A stretch of 64,000 nt of DNA from Chloroflexota bacterium (GCA_013388755.1 JACAEQ010000052.1:1-64000), one strand, 5' to 3'. Numbered from the stretch's first letter, positions 52,380 to 61,711 are shown. The notes: generated by a model not told the origin, from the letters alone. Numbers and translations: made by a program.

Positions 52380-53360
52380 TTACCTGCTCGTCACTGTCTG
52401 TTCCAGTAACTTGACCGCGGCATAGATGGCGTCAATATGCGGCGTCGGTACATCTACCAGCCGGCCAAGCTCTGCAACCGCGCCAACCAGTGCATCCACC
52501 TCCGTCGCTCGCCCGGCCTCAATATCCTGCAACATTGATGTCTTGTGCGCGCCAACCTGTTCCGCGCCAGCAATCCGCTGGTCGATCGTGATGCCGAACG
52601 ATATGCCCAGGCGCTCGGCCACGGCCTGCCCTTCAGCCATCATTGCGGCGATCAGCGCGCGCGCCTGTGGATGGCGGCATATGTCAATCAGCGTGGCGCG
52701 TGTGAGCGCGCTCACCGGGTTGAATGCCAGGTTTCCCCACAGTTTGATCCAGATGTCGCTGCGGATGCGGGGGCGCACCGGCGCTTTGAGGCCAGCGCGC
52801 GCCAGCACCTGCGACAGGCGGTGCACCCGTTCGCTCCTCGTGCCGTCGAGCTCGCCGAGGGTAAAGCGATCGCCCTCGATATGCCGCACGATCCCGGGCG
52901 CTTCCAGTTCGGTTGCCGGATAGACCACGCAGCCAATGATGCGTTCAGTTTCGATATGCGCTGCAATGACCCCATCCGGATCGACCGACTCGATGCGCCG
53001 GCCTTCGAATGGCCCGCCGTGGTGCTGAAAGTACCACCAGGGGATACCATTCTGCGCCGGCACAACCATGGTGGTTTCGTGATACAACGCGCGCAACGTG
53101 GGCGCCACCGCCGCCAGCTGGTGAGCCTTGACCGCGACAATCACGACATCGTGCGCTCCCGCTGCGACCATATCGTCAGTGGCGAGGGCCGGTACTGCCG
53201 TCACGGTGGAACCGTCGGACCCTATCAGGGTTACGCCGCGCTCGCGGATGGCCGCCAGGTTCGCGCCGCGCGCGATGAGTGTGACGTGCTCGCCGGCAAG
53301 CGCCAGTCGCGCGCCGAGGTACCCGCCGATCGAACCGGCTCCGACAATGCAGATGTTCAT
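52380..53360 (-). CDS. panE: 2-dehydropantoate 2-reductase (ketopantoate reductase)
   Basis: 326 residues. NADPH-dependent reduction of ketopantoate to pantoate, feeding pantothenate and CoA synthesis. Signatures: MNICIVGAGSIGGYLGARLA (NADPH site), VIVAVKAHQL (catalytic Lys region), PAQNGIPWW, and WGNLAFNPVSALT with the conserved Asn. C-terminal ApbA domain contains TSMLQDIEAGRATEVDAL. It shares direction with coaA just upstream (12-base gap), so CoA precursor steps are grouped. Other ApbA-family ketoreductases are possible but context supports PanE. Confidence 0.88.
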   Translation of the reverse strand: MNICIVGAGSIGGYLGARLALAGEHVTLIARGANLAAIRERGVTLIGSDGSTVTAVPALATDDMVAAGAHDVVIVAVKAHQLAAVAPTLRALYHETTMVVPAQNGIPWWYFQHHGGPFEGRRIESVDPDGVIAAHIETERIIGCVVYPATELEAPGIVRHIEGDRFTLGELDGTRSERVHRLSQVLARAGLKAPVRPRIRSDIWIKLWGNLAFNPVSALTRATLIDICRHPQARALIAAMMAEGQAVAERLGISFGITIDQRIAGAEQVGAHKTSMLQDIEAGRATEVDALVGAVAELGRLVDVPTPHIDAIYAAVKLLEQTVTSR

Positions 53361-53372
53361 GCTCTGTTCTTT

Positions 53373-54344
53373 CTACAACCGGCGCAGGCGTATGCGTTCG
53401 AGCGTATGATCGGCCCCCTTTTCGAGGATTAGATGCGCGCGCTCGCGGGTCGGCAGAATATTGGCGCGCAGGTTCACACCGTTGATTTCGCGCCAGATGC
53501 GCCGCGCGGTTGCCATCGCCTCGTCACGTGTCAGGTCACCATAGCGCCGGAAGTATGAATCAGGGTTGCGGAACGCAGTCTCGCGCAGCCGCAGAAAGCG
53601 CTCGATGTACCATTGCTCCAGCAGTTCTTCGCCCGCATCAACATAAATCGTAAAGTCAAAGAAGTCGGAGACCACCAGGCGCGACACCTTCCCCGAACGA
53701 TCACTGCCGCGCTGGAGGACGTTCAGCCCTTCGACGATCAGGATGTCGGGGCGTTCGACCAGTTGATATTCACCAGGAACGATATCATACACCAGATGTG
53801 AATAGTGCGGCACCCGCAGGAGTGGCGCACCCGACTTGACATCGGCCATGAACTTGAGCAGGTGGCGACGATTGTAACTCTCGGGAAAGCCCTTGCGGTG
53901 CATGATGCCGCGTTCCTGAAGGACCCGGTTCGGATAGAGAAAGCCGTCGGTCGTCACCAGCGCCACTGACGGCCTGCCCGGCAGGTACGCCAGCAAGGTC
54001 TGCAGAATACGCGCCGTGGTGCTCTTGCCGACGGCGACGCTCCCGGCGATCGCTATCACATACGGAATGTGATCCTCGTGACCGCCGCCGAGGAACTGCG
54101 CGCGGCGACGATCGAGCTCCTGTGCCGCAGCCGTGTAGATCTGCAACAGGCGCGTGAGCGGCAGATAGATATCCGCTACTTCATCGAGTGCAACCCGATC
54201 GCCGAGGCTGCGCAGCATTGCCAGCTCGTCTTCGGTGAGCGGCAGCGGCATGCCGTTGCGCAGCCCGGCCCACTCGGCTCGGTTGAAACTCACGTATGGC
54301 GTCGAAGGAAGATCGGCAGGCACAGGACGTGTGAGCACCGACAT
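53373..54344 (-). CDS. coaA: Type I pantothenate kinase
   Basis: 323 residues, typical for CoaA. P-loop [12 protein letters not shown] (about residues 100-111), [13 protein letters not shown] (Asp and Tyr of the pantothenate site), [26 protein letters not shown] and [10 protein letters not shown] are all diagnostic; [11 protein letters not shown] and the Arg-rich end follow. It phosphorylates pantothenate and is normally inhibited by CoA. The ATG lies one base after the stop of the acyl-CoA synthetase, and panE follows. The window also carries coaX, so two unrelated enzymes could catalyse the same step. Confidence 0.95.
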   Translation of the reverse strand: MSVLTRPVPADLPSTPYVSFNRAEWAGLRNGMPLPLTEDELAMLRSLGDRVALDEVADIYLPLTRLLQIYTAAAQELDRRRAQFLGGGHEDHIPYVIAIAGSVAVGKSTTARILQTLLAYLPGRPSVALVTTDGFLYPNRVLQERGIMHRKGFPESYNRRHLLKFMADVKSGAPLLRVPHYSHLVYDIVPGEYQLVERPDILIVEGLNVLQRGSDRSGKVSRLVVSDFFDFTIYVDAGEELLEQWYIERFLRLRETAFRNPDSYFRRYGDLTRDEAMATARRIWREINGVNLRANILPTRERAHLILEKGADHTLERIRLRRL

Positions 54345-54345
54345 A

Positions 54346-55860
54346 TCAGCGATCAGCCCCGGTTAATCCCAGCGTCTGCGCCATGGTGATTCGCTGCAAC
54401 TTGCCGGTTGCACCCCGCGGGATCTCCGGCAGAATATGAATGACGCGCGGTACTTTGAAGTCGGCGAGCGCGGCGGCGCAATGATCGCGTAGCTCGCGCT
54501 CGGTCGCTTCGGCGCGTAACACCACCGCCGCGTGCACTTCTTCGCCGAGGGTGCGGTGGGGCACGGCGAACGCGATGGCCTCGGCGACCGCCGGGTGTCG
54601 CAGTAACACGTCATCTATCTCGAGCGGCGAGATCTTTTCACCGCCACGGTTGATCAATTCCTTCAGCCGGCCCGTGAGCCACAGGTAGCCATTTTCGTCA
54701 AGGTACCCCTGGTCACCGGTGCGGAACCACCCGCTGGCAAAGGCCGCCGCTGTTGCTGCCGGGTTATTCTCATAGCCGTCGAATACGCTCGGGCCGCGCA
54801 CCGCGACTTCGCCACGCTCGCCGTGCGCCAGCATCGTGCCCAGTTCGTCGAGGATCGCAACATCAACGCCAACACCATAGCCGACCGACCCGGCATGGTG
54901 TGGCAACGGCGGCAGCGGATTCGTGGTCATCTGGTGGCTGGCCTCGGTCATCCCATACGACTCGAGTACCGGCGCGCCAAAGACCGCCTCAAGCCGTTCC
55001 AGCACAACCGGTGGCAGTGGCGCGCTACTTGAACGGATGAAGCGCAATGGTGTGGCGCGGATCACCTCGGCGTGGCGGTCGGCGCGCGCCAGCAGCATCT
55101 GGTGCATCGTCGGTACCGCCGAGAACCATGTCGGGCGGAAGGCGGTCAGCCAGCTCCAGAACCGCAACGCATCGAAACCGGGTGGGATGACCACTGTGCC
55201 GCCGGAGGCCAGCGGTGCCAGCAGGGTAGCGACGATTCCGTGAATATGGAACAGTGGCATTACACAGAGCGCCGTGTCGGCAGGTGTCAACTGGTAGGCG
55301 CCGGTGATGTTGCGCGCTGACGCGACAAGGTTGCGCTGGCGCAATGGCACGCGCTTGGGCCGGCTGGTCGTGCCGCTGGTGTGCAGGATCAGGGCCACGT
55401 CGTCAGGCTGCGGCATCGTGAGGGGCTGTGGCGCGCGGCCGCCGCGCTCGAGCGCCAGATGGAGTTCACCATCAGTGCCCACCGCTGCGACAATAATCGT
55501 CATGCCGGGCGGGGCGGCCGCGCGCGCCGCTTCCATGCCGTCCGGCGGCACGATCAATGTCGTTGCACGCGTATCTTCAAAATAGAAGGCGAATCCCTCG
55601 GCACGATACTTCGGGTTGAGCGGCGCAGCAGTGGCACACGTTGCCGCCGCCAGAAAGCTCAATGCCATCTCCGGGCCATTACTGAGCGCAATCGCCACAC
55701 GCTCGCCACGACCGACACCGGATGCCGCAAGTTGTGCGGCCAGTTCGGTCACATGGGTGCGCAAGCGTCCGTGGGTGAGCGCCGGGCGATCCGGCGCGAG
55801 GAGTGCCGGCGCCGTGGCCTCCCCAACCGTCAGCAGATCAGATAGAGTATGCAACGACAA
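54346..55860 (-). CDS. AMP-forming acyl-CoA synthetase (ANL family)
   Basis: 504 residues. Complete ANL motifs: [16 protein letters not shown] (A3), [13 protein letters not shown] (A5), [20 protein letters not shown] and [17 protein letters not shown] (A7-A8), and [10 protein letters not shown] with the C-terminal catalytic Lys (A10). It makes an acyl-adenylate and then an acyl-CoA. The pattern resembles the oxalate/medium-chain (AAE3/Pcs60-like) group more than fatty-acid FadD. Start is TTG 55860 after GGAAGGA. It is first in an apparent operon with coaA and panE, linking acyl activation with CoA supply. Confidence 0.88.
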   Translation of the reverse strand: MSLHTLSDLLTVGEATAPALLAPDRPALTHGRLRTHVTELAAQLAASGVGRGERVAIALSNGPEMALSFLAAATCATAAPLNPKYRAEGFAFYFEDTRATTLIVPPDGMEAARAAAPPGMTIIVAAVGTDGELHLALERGGRAPQPLTMPQPDDVALILHTSGTTSRPKRVPLRQRNLVASARNITGAYQLTPADTALCVMPLFHIHGIVATLLAPLASGGTVVIPPGFDALRFWSWLTAFRPTWFSAVPTMHQMLLARADRHAEVIRATPLRFIRSSSAPLPPVVLERLEAVFGAPVLESYGMTEASHQMTTNPLPPLPHHAGSVGYGVGVDVAILDELGTMLAHGERGEVAVRGPSVFDGYENNPAATAAAFASGWFRTGDQGYLDENGYLWLTGRLKELINRGGEKISPLEIDDVLLRHPAVAEAIAFAVPHRTLGEEVHAAVVLRAEATERELRDHCAAALADFKVPRVIHILPEIPRGATGKLQRITMAQTLGLTGADR

Positions 55861-56150
55861 GGTGGCTCTGTCCTTCCCGGTGTGATTGTTTCAGCGCATG
55901 GGTCGCCGTGTGCATGTCAGGGCGCATCTGTTCACCGCCAGGATCGCCGGTGGAGCGCGATCGATCGCCACAACCGCCGGCGACAACATCCGCAGCGGCA
56001 AACGGAACTGCCGCCGGCAGGACCGCCGGACGTGTGAACGGGTACGCCGGGCCGCGCCATTATACCGCTTTCAGGAGACAGTATGCTACAATGTGCCACA
56101 TTGTGCTGCACGATGATTGCACGGGGCAAAACGCTTGATCCGTCAGTGAC

Positions 56151-56328
56151 ACGACGCACGCGGCGGCGTACCAGCAGGGTGGCCTGGTGGGCGGCACGCT
56201 CTCCAGGGTCAATCATCCGCCAGTGGGACGGCCGTCGCAACGCGGAAAAGAACGCCGTCCCGCCGGCGGACGGGCCCTGGCATGCGCCCGGCTGGCCGAT
56301 TGCGTGCATGACCGCGTAACTCCAGTCA
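56151..56328. repeat. Direct-repeat family 3, copy left of the glycosyltransferase
   Basis: 178 bp, alignable along its whole length with 57833-58010 in the same orientation. Features include ACGACG.ACGCGG.GGCGTACCAGCAG at the left and CTCCAGTCA at the right. A second partial copy of the left end starts at 56325. It fills much of the 600-base gap after the acyl-CoA synthetase; small open frames within look like repeat-encoded noise. Confidence 0.85.
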
Positions 56329-56468
56329 GTGACACGACGTATGCGGTGGAGGGCGTGGAGCGCCGGGTACCGCGTGAGTCGTGCCGGCGATAGCTGTTGC
56401 GGCGTCATGAAGACGGAACAATCTCCAACCTGTCATCACGCAATCTGCAATCGGCCTGGAGTGTCGCC

Positions 56469-57794
56469 ATGAGCCAGCGCCAGTCACATGCCTTGCGCGT
56501 CGCCATGCTCGCGCGCGTGGTGTTTCCGCTCCACGGATTTGGCGGCATCGAACGGCATGTGTTTCACCTGACAACGCACCTGGCGCGGCTCGGGGTGCGG
56601 GTGACACTGTATGTGCAGACACCGCGAACGCCAGCGGCACGTGAGCAGGCGCCGGTACCGGCGGCCACCGCCGCTGATGCATTGCCTGGCCTCGCGCGCG
56701 TAATCACGCTGCGGTATGATCATACTTCGCCCATCCTGCGGCCGGACTCGATTCTCGGTCGGCAGATCAACTATCCCTGGTATTCATGGCAACTGGGCCG
56801 GATGGTTGCCGGCGCGGCGCGGTGCGGCGCGTACGATATTGTTCACGCCCAGGGGTTGTGCGCGCTCGGCTATGGCTGGATCCGCAATCGCGACCCGTTG
56901 TTGCGCCAGGTGCCGTTCATCGCCAATCCGCACGGCCTGGAAGAATACCGCACGCCTGACCGGCGCAAATGGCTGGCCTATGCCCCGTTCCGCGCGCTCT
57001 ACTCATATGGGACGCGTTGCGCGGACCGGGCCATTGCAACCGATGCCTGCACGCGCGATGACGTGCCGCGCTATCTCGGCGTCGATCCGGCGAAGGTTGT
57101 GGTGATCCCCAGCGCCATTGATGCCGATGAATGCCTCGCGCCGGTGCATGACGCCGTGCGCGCGGCATTGCGCCGGCGATTCCGCCTGGATGCGGCGAGC
57201 CCGGCGTTTCTCAGCGTCGGGCGGCTGGAGCGCAATAAAGGGTACCATGTGCTGATCGAGGCGCTCGCCCGGCTGCGCGACCGTCTGCCGCCGGGGTGGC
57301 GCTGGTACCTGGTGGGTGAGGGCAAGGAGCGCGCTGCACTTGAACAGCAGGCACGCCAGGCCGGTATGGCTGAACGGGTCGTGTTTGCGGGGCGGCTGAG
57401 CGATGCCGAATTGCACAACCTGTACGAAGAGGTTGATCTGGTCATTCATCCAACGCTCTATGAAGGATCGTCGCTGGTCACCCTGGAAGGGATGATTCAC
57501 CGGCGCCCGATCGTCGCATCAGCAGCCGGCGGCATCCCCGACAAAGTGTTCAACGGGCGCAACGGCTACCTGGCGCGCCCTGGGGATGCTGCTGATCTGG
57601 CGGCGAAGATTGCGCTTGCGCTGGAGCAACGTGACCGCTGGCCGCTGTGGGGCGATGAGAGTGTGCGGATCGTGCGCGAAACCTTCGACTGGCCGGTTGT
57701 TGCACGCCGGACGAAGCAAGAGTATGAGCGGATGATTGACCAGCGCTCAGTGCTCGCGTCATCTACCCGACCGTCGTCAGATACCCGGCGCTGA
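56469..57794 (+). CDS. Glycosyltransferase family 4 (GT-B fold)
   Basis: 441 residues. N-terminal VAMLARVVFPLHGFGGIERHVFHLTTHLARLG, FIANPHGLEEY, then the C-terminal donor-binding domain with SVGRLERNKGYHVLIEA, WRWYLVGEGKER, VVFAGRLSDAEL and the EX7E-type motif LYEGSSLVTLEGMIHRRPIVA. It transfers a sugar from a nucleotide donor, probably in envelope or extracellular polysaccharide synthesis. ATG 56469 has GGAG eight bases upstream; the open frame starts earlier without a ribosome site. It is flanked by two 178-bp direct repeats, so it is a potentially mobile or deletable segment. Confidence 0.9.
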   Translation: MSQRQSHALRVAMLARVVFPLHGFGGIERHVFHLTTHLARLGVRVTLYVQTPRTPAAREQAPVPAATAADALPGLARVITLRYDHTSPILRPDSILGRQINYPWYSWQLGRMVAGAARCGAYDIVHAQGLCALGYGWIRNRDPLLRQVPFIANPHGLEEYRTPDRRKWLAYAPFRALYSYGTRCADRAIATDACTRDDVPRYLGVDPAKVVVIPSAIDADECLAPVHDAVRAALRRRFRLDAASPAFLSVGRLERNKGYHVLIEALARLRDRLPPGWRWYLVGEGKERAALEQQARQAGMAERVVFAGRLSDAELHNLYEEVDLVIHPTLYEGSSLVTLEGMIHRRPIVASAAGGIPDKVFNGRNGYLARPGDAADLAAKIALALEQRDRWPLWGDESVRIVRETFDWPVVARRTKQEYERMIDQRSVLASSTRPSSDTRR

Positions 57795-57832
57795 TGAACA
57801 TTCCGTATGAAAACCAGCACCTTTCAACTGTT

Positions 57833-58010
57833 ACGACGTCCGCGGTGGCGTACCAGCAGGGGGGCCTGGCGGGCGGCACGCCCTCTCGAGATAATCATCC
57901 GGTGGCGGGACGGCGGTCGCAACGCGGAACAGAACACCGTCCCGCCAGCGGACGGGCATCGGCATTCGCCCGGCTGGTCGATTGTGCGCGTGACCGCGTC
58001 ACTCCAGTCA
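57833..58010. repeat. Direct-repeat family 3, copy right of the glycosyltransferase
   Basis: 178 bp, same length and orientation as 56151-56328, starting 38 bases after the glycosyltransferase stop. It abuts repeat family 2 at 58011. Confidence 0.85.
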
Positions 58011-58136
58011 CATAAGGCGTTATGCACCGCACAGCCCCCCGCCTGAGCTCCCCCGCCGGGGGGAGGAGTCGGACTCCCTCACCCGGCGGAGGAGGGCCGG
58101 GGTGGGGGTGGCGGGCGTATGTGAAACGTATCGGGT
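58011..58136. repeat. MITE-like repeat family 2, copy 2 (inverted, one end missing)
   Basis: Reads as the reverse complement of the 61556-61711 copy: CATAAGGCGTTATGCACCGCACAGCCCCC, C/G-rich hairpins, then GGCGGGCGTATGTGAAACGTAT. The left CAATACCTTT end is absent, apparently cut at the junction with family 3. Confidence 0.85.
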
Positions 58137-58167
58137 TTCATTGTTCATCTTCATAAGGCGAGCATCT

Positions 58168-60240
58168 ATGACAATGTCGCTTGCCGCACGGATCGTTCCG
58201 TTCCATATCATCGTCGGGCCGGTTGACGACGAGGGACGTTGCCCGGTGCATGCCAGTGCCGGAAGCCGTGTAGCCGATGCTGACCTGGTTCTTCCTGAAG
58301 ACCTGGTGACGCTTGGGGCGCAGTTGCTCCAGCCGGGCGCGCGCCGTGTCGAGGCGCCGGTCGAACTTGGGAAGGCGCTGGGTCGCGCGCTGTTTACGCC
58401 GCCGCTGCGGGCGCTGCTGCTTGACACGGCGCGTGCCGCCGCTGCTGATGACGCGCGGCTGCAATTGCGGCTCCAGATCAATGCGCCCGAGCTCGCAACC
58501 CTCCCCTGGGAATGGCTCTCGCTTGGCGGCGCGAATGGCTGGATGCCGGCGATTCGCGCTGACTATGCGCTGGTGCGCCTCGGGCGGCGTGTCTCGCCGC
58601 CATCGCCCCTGCCGCTCCACGGGCCGCTCCGGATACTGGCCGTTGCCTCGCCCGGCAACACACATCATCTTGATGCACTCGACCGCGCGCTGGCGTCACA
58701 CGTAAGGGACGAACGGATTGACCTGCGCCTGCTGGCCGACGCGACGCCTGCCACGCTTCGTGGCGCCCTGGCGGACGAGCCGGCACATATCGTGCATATT
58801 GCGGCGCGCGCTGCCCTTACGCTGGAGCAAACCCTCGACCTCGACCTTGGCGCCGGTATTGATGCGCTCGACCTGGCGGATCTCCTGGCAGAATCAATGT
58901 ATCTGCGCCTGGTGACCCTGACTGGCGGCGATGGCGATGGCCGGACGCTGAACGTGGGACCGGCGTTGCTGGGTGGGCTGCTACTCAGCGATCGCCTGCC
59001 TGCCGCAGTCGCTTTCAGCGCGCCGTTGCCGGCGAGCGCGGCGGCGCGTTTTGCTGCCGCGTGTTACAGCCGCCTGGCGGCAGGCGCACCTGTTGACCTG
59101 GCGGTCACAGCCGGGCGCGCGGCGCTGGCGCATCCGGGCAACTCGTCATGGGGTGCGCCACTGCTGCGGCTGGTACCGGGCGCCGAGTACCTGTTCGTAC
59201 CCGGGCCGCGCCGCGCCGCGCGCCCACGCTCTTCTCACCGTGTCACACCGTTTCTTGCGGCAGCCGCGTTGTGCACCGCGCTGATTGCCGGCGGCTACCT
59301 GATCCGGCAGACACCAGCCGCCACGCCTGCGCCATCCACCACGCGGCCGACCGCCCGTATTCAGGCAGCGCCGACAGGTGTACGACCAGCCTTCGCGCCG
59401 CTCCAGTTGCCGATCGCTACGCCGTCGGTGACGCCGGCCCCGTCGGCGACGCCCGCCCCATCGTTGACGCCGGCCCCGTCCGGTTACACGGTTCATACGG
59501 TTGCCGCAGGCGAGACGCTAGAGGGTATTGCGGCGCGCCTGGGAAGTGACACCGGAGCGATCGCCGTGCTGAATGCGATCGATCCTGCTGCGCCGTTACG
59601 CCCGGAGCGTGTACTGGTCGCCCCGCTCTTCCGCGCTGGCGAGCCGGGATCTGGCCTGAGCGAGCCGGTACGCCACGGCAACCCGGCCTCCGGCAAGGTG
59701 GCGTTGACGTTTGATATTGAGATTGACGACGTCACCCTGTACGCTATTCTCGACGCGCTTCGCCAGCACGAAGCGAAGGGCACGTTCTTTGTCACCGGCA
59801 ACTGGGTCAAACGCTACCCGGACGCGGCCCGCGCGATCGTTGCCGGTGGGCATGAGATTGCCAATCATTCGTTGACGCACCCGTATTTTTCGCGTATCGG
59901 CCTCGACGGCGCCGCCCATGAGGTACAGGAGACGGAACGGATCGTGTGGGAGACCACCGGCAAAAGCACCCGGCCCTATTTCCGCTTTCCCTACGGCGAC
60001 TCGACACACGATACGATCGCCGTCGTGGCAACGGTAGGGTTCGTCCCGTACCACTGGAGCGCGGATGATCCGGCGATCGGATCGTGGCTCGACCGCGCCG
60101 CGGCCGACCCGGCCCGGGCTGCCGGGGGCATTCTGCTGATGCATGGCCGCCCGGCCACTGCCGGCATGCTGCCCGGCATCATTGACCGCCTGCGCGCGAT
60201 GGGCCTGGAACCGGCAACCCTCGGTGAAACGTTGAGATAA
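58168..60240 (+). CDS. CHAT-like domain fused to a TM helix, LysM and polysaccharide deacetylase
   Basis: 690 residues. The N-terminal about 345 residues look like a CHAT (caspase-like) domain: LQLRLQINAPELATLPWEWLSLGG, GPLRILAVAS, AHIVHIAARAAL and LRLVTLTGGDGDG. The expected catalytic His and Cys positions (HIAxHG and LSACE) are Arg214 and Gly254, so protease activity is probably lost. One membrane helix (about 361-381) and a Thr/Pro-rich linker lead outside to a LysM domain (YTVHTVAAGETLEGIAARLG, about 440-487) and a NodB-type deacetylase (about 509-690) with TFD, NHSLTHP, RFPYGDS and LLMHG. Start ATG 58168 has AAGGCGAG upstream. It likely deacetylates peptidoglycan or another polysaccharide under control of an intracellular sensor domain; that coupling is inference. 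Confidence 0.72.
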   Translation: MTMSLAARIVPFHIIVGPVDDEGRCPVHASAGSRVADADLVLPEDLVTLGAQLLQPGARRVEAPVELGKALGRALFTPPLRALLLDTARAAAADDARLQLRLQINAPELATLPWEWLSLGGANGWMPAIRADYALVRLGRRVSPPSPLPLHGPLRILAVASPGNTHHLDALDRALASHVRDERIDLRLLADATPATLRGALADEPAHIVHIAARAALTLEQTLDLDLGAGIDALDLADLLAESMYLRLVTLTGGDGDGRTLNVGPALLGGLLLSDRLPAAVAFSAPLPASAAARFAAACYSRLAAGAPVDLAVTAGRAALAHPGNSSWGAPLLRLVPGAEYLFVPGPRRAARPRSSHRVTPFLAAAALCTALIAGGYLIRQTPAATPAPSTTRPTARIQAAPTGVRPAFAPLQLPIATPSVTPAPSATPAPSLTPAPSGYTVHTVAAGETLEGIAARLGSDTGAIAVLNAIDPAAPLRPERVLVAPLFRAGEPGSGLSEPVRHGNPASGKVALTFDIEIDDVTLYAILDALRQHEAKGTFFVTGNWVKRYPDAARAIVAGGHEIANHSLTHPYFSRIGLDGAAHEVQETERIVWETTGKSTRPYFRFPYGDSTHDTIAVVATVGFVPYHWSADDPAIGSWLDRAAADPARAAGGILLMHGRPATAGMLPGIIDRLRAMGLEPATLGETLR

Positions 60241-60256
60241 TGCCAGGAACAATCAC

Positions 60257-60571
60257 ATGCACGATCTACTTCCTGTGATCGAACAGTGGCGCGCGCGTGG
60301 TGAGCGCGTTGCGATTGCGACCGTTGTCAAAACGCTGGGATCGGCCCCACGCGGTGTCGGTGCGAAGATGGTCGTCTCGTCTGGCGGCGCAATGGCCGGC
60401 TCGGTAAGCGGCGGTTGCATCGAGGGCGCCGTCTTCGATGCCTGCCAGGAGGCACTCACCACTGGCCAGGCGAAGCTGCTGCACTTTGGCGTGGCTGACG
60501 ATGATGCCTGGGATGTCGGGCTGGCGTGCGGCGGCATGATTGATGTGTTTGTCGAACCACTCGACTGGTAA
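60257..60571 (+). CDS. XdhC/CoxI N-terminal-domain protein (molybdoenzyme maturation)
   Basis: 104 residues. XdhC/CoxI signature: ERVAIATVVKTLGSAPRGVGAKMVV and GSVSGGCIEGAVFDACQEAL, with AWDVGLACGGMIDVFVEP at the end. In full-length XdhC this domain is followed by a Rossmann domain; here it is a separate gene. XdhC-type proteins bind molybdenum cofactor and hand it to xanthine dehydrogenase or CO dehydrogenase. It starts 16 bases after the CHAT fusion stop and precedes the XdhC C-terminal gene. The target enzyme is not encoded in the window. Confidence 0.85.
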   Translation: MHDLLPVIEQWRARGERVAIATVVKTLGSAPRGVGAKMVVSSGGAMAGSVSGGCIEGAVFDACQEALTTGQAKLLHFGVADDDAWDVGLACGGMIDVFVEPLDW

Positions 60572-60635
60572 AGGTGTGGAAACGCCGGCAGGTTGCCAAT
60601 CGTCTTCCCGGGCACAAACGGTCGGTGCCATTCAG

Positions 60636-61382
60636 ATGGGGAATGCCTTGACACTCTTCGAAACGCTTACGTCGTGTATCGCCGCTGAACAACCTGTGGC
60701 AATGGCGACGGTCATTCAGGGCGCGGGGCGGGTGGGCGCGAAGATGCTGCTCCGCCCCGACACTCCCCGCCTCGGCGACCTTGGCAACGCAACGCTTGAT
60801 GAGGCGGTCGAGCGCGCCGCCCTTGCCATGCTGACGCGCGCCGAGAGCGGTGTTCGCGTCTATGCCGTGCCGGAGGGCGAGGTGCAGGTCTTCATTGAAA
60901 CCTACCCGTCTCCACCAACGATGTTCATTGTCGGCGCGGTACATATCGCAATTGCGCTGGTTACCTTCGCCAGGACGCTCGGTTTCCGCACGGTGGTGAT
61001 TGATGCGCGTGGCGCCTTTGCGACCGCCGAACGGTTCGCGCATGCCGACGAGTTGATCCATGCCTGGCCCGACGAGGTCTTGCCTGCGCGTTTAAATAGC
61101 AACAGCTATGTCGTGCTGCTGACGCACGACCCAAAACTTGACGATCCGGCGCTCAAGGTCGCACTCCCCTCGCCGGCGCGCTACATCGGCGCGCTTGGCA
61201 GCCCCAGAACCCACGCGAAGCGCCTGGAACGCCTACGCGCCGACGGCGTGCCCGAGGAGCAACTGGCGCGATTGCATGCCCCGATCGGGCTGAAGATCGG
61301 TGGAGCGACTCCGGAAGAAATCGCCGTCAGTATCATTGCCGAGGTGGTTGCCGCGCGCCACGGTTTGACAGGGAAGACGTAG
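60636..61382 (+). CDS. XdhC-family protein with Rossmann domain (CoxF-like)
   Basis: 248 residues. A degenerate XdhC N-terminal domain (CIAAEQPVAMATVIQGAGRVGAKM) is followed by the XdhC C-terminal Rossmann domain: MFIVGAVHIAIALVTFARTLGFRTVVIDAR, SYVVLLTHDPKLDDPAL, YIGALGSPRTHAKRLERL and APIGLKIGGATPEEIAVSIIAEVVA. The Gly-rich loop reads VGAVHIA rather than the common GAGHVA. Start ATG 60636 was chosen by alignment with the family; the open frame begins 96 bases earlier inside the previous gene. Probably acts with the preceding gene in Mo-cofactor maturation. Confidence 0.85.
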   Translation: MGNALTLFETLTSCIAAEQPVAMATVIQGAGRVGAKMLLRPDTPRLGDLGNATLDEAVERAALAMLTRAESGVRVYAVPEGEVQVFIETYPSPPTMFIVGAVHIAIALVTFARTLGFRTVVIDARGAFATAERFAHADELIHAWPDEVLPARLNSNSYVVLLTHDPKLDDPALKVALPSPARYIGALGSPRTHAKRLERLRADGVPEEQLARLHAPIGLKIGGATPEEIAVSIIAEVVAARHGLTGKT

Positions 61383-61423
61383 CGCGCTGGTAGCGCCGGG
61401 GGTGCGTGTGTATCGTCGTCATA

Positions 61424-61558
61424 AGAGCCTATCCGAAAACCAGATGGTCAATGTCATTGCGAGCGCGAGCGAAGCAATCTCCTCTCGCGCCGGTAGATTG
61501 CTTCGTCGCTGGCGCTCCTCGCAATGACAGCGCGCCCATGGGTTTTCGGATAGGCTCT
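61424..61558. repeat. MITE-like repeat family 1, intact copy
   Basis: 135 bp bounded by perfect 18-bp terminal inverted repeats (61424-61441 AGAGCCTATCCGAAAACC; 61541-61558 its complement). TA dinucleotides occur at both outer edges (61422-61423 and 61558-61559), as expected for IS630/mariner-type mobilisation. There is no coding capacity. Confidence 0.92.
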
Positions 61559-61711
61559 AAGGGCAATACCTTTCACATACGCCCGTCACCCCCCCACTCC
61601 GGCCCTCCCCCGGCGGCGGGGGAGGGAGTCCGACTACTCCCCCCGCCGGGGGGAGGTTCGGTGGGGGGCTGTGCGGTGCATAACGCCTTATTTGAAAGGT
61701 ATTGGCTCTAA
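61556..61711. repeat. MITE-like repeat family 2, copy 3, abutting family 1
   Basis: Ends CAATACCTTTCACATACG and, inverted, CGCCTTATTTGAAAGGTATTG. An 11-bp direct repeat GGCTCTAAGGG is present at both borders (61553-61563 and 61704-61714) and includes the end of the family 1 copy, suggesting insertion into that element. The centre is a C/G-rich hairpin. Confidence 0.85.

Noticed and set aside
55932-56408. 158-residue minus-strand open frame, with a similar one at 57824-58027
   Set aside because: Their similarity comes from the family 3 DNA repeat they cover; no ribosome site or domain.
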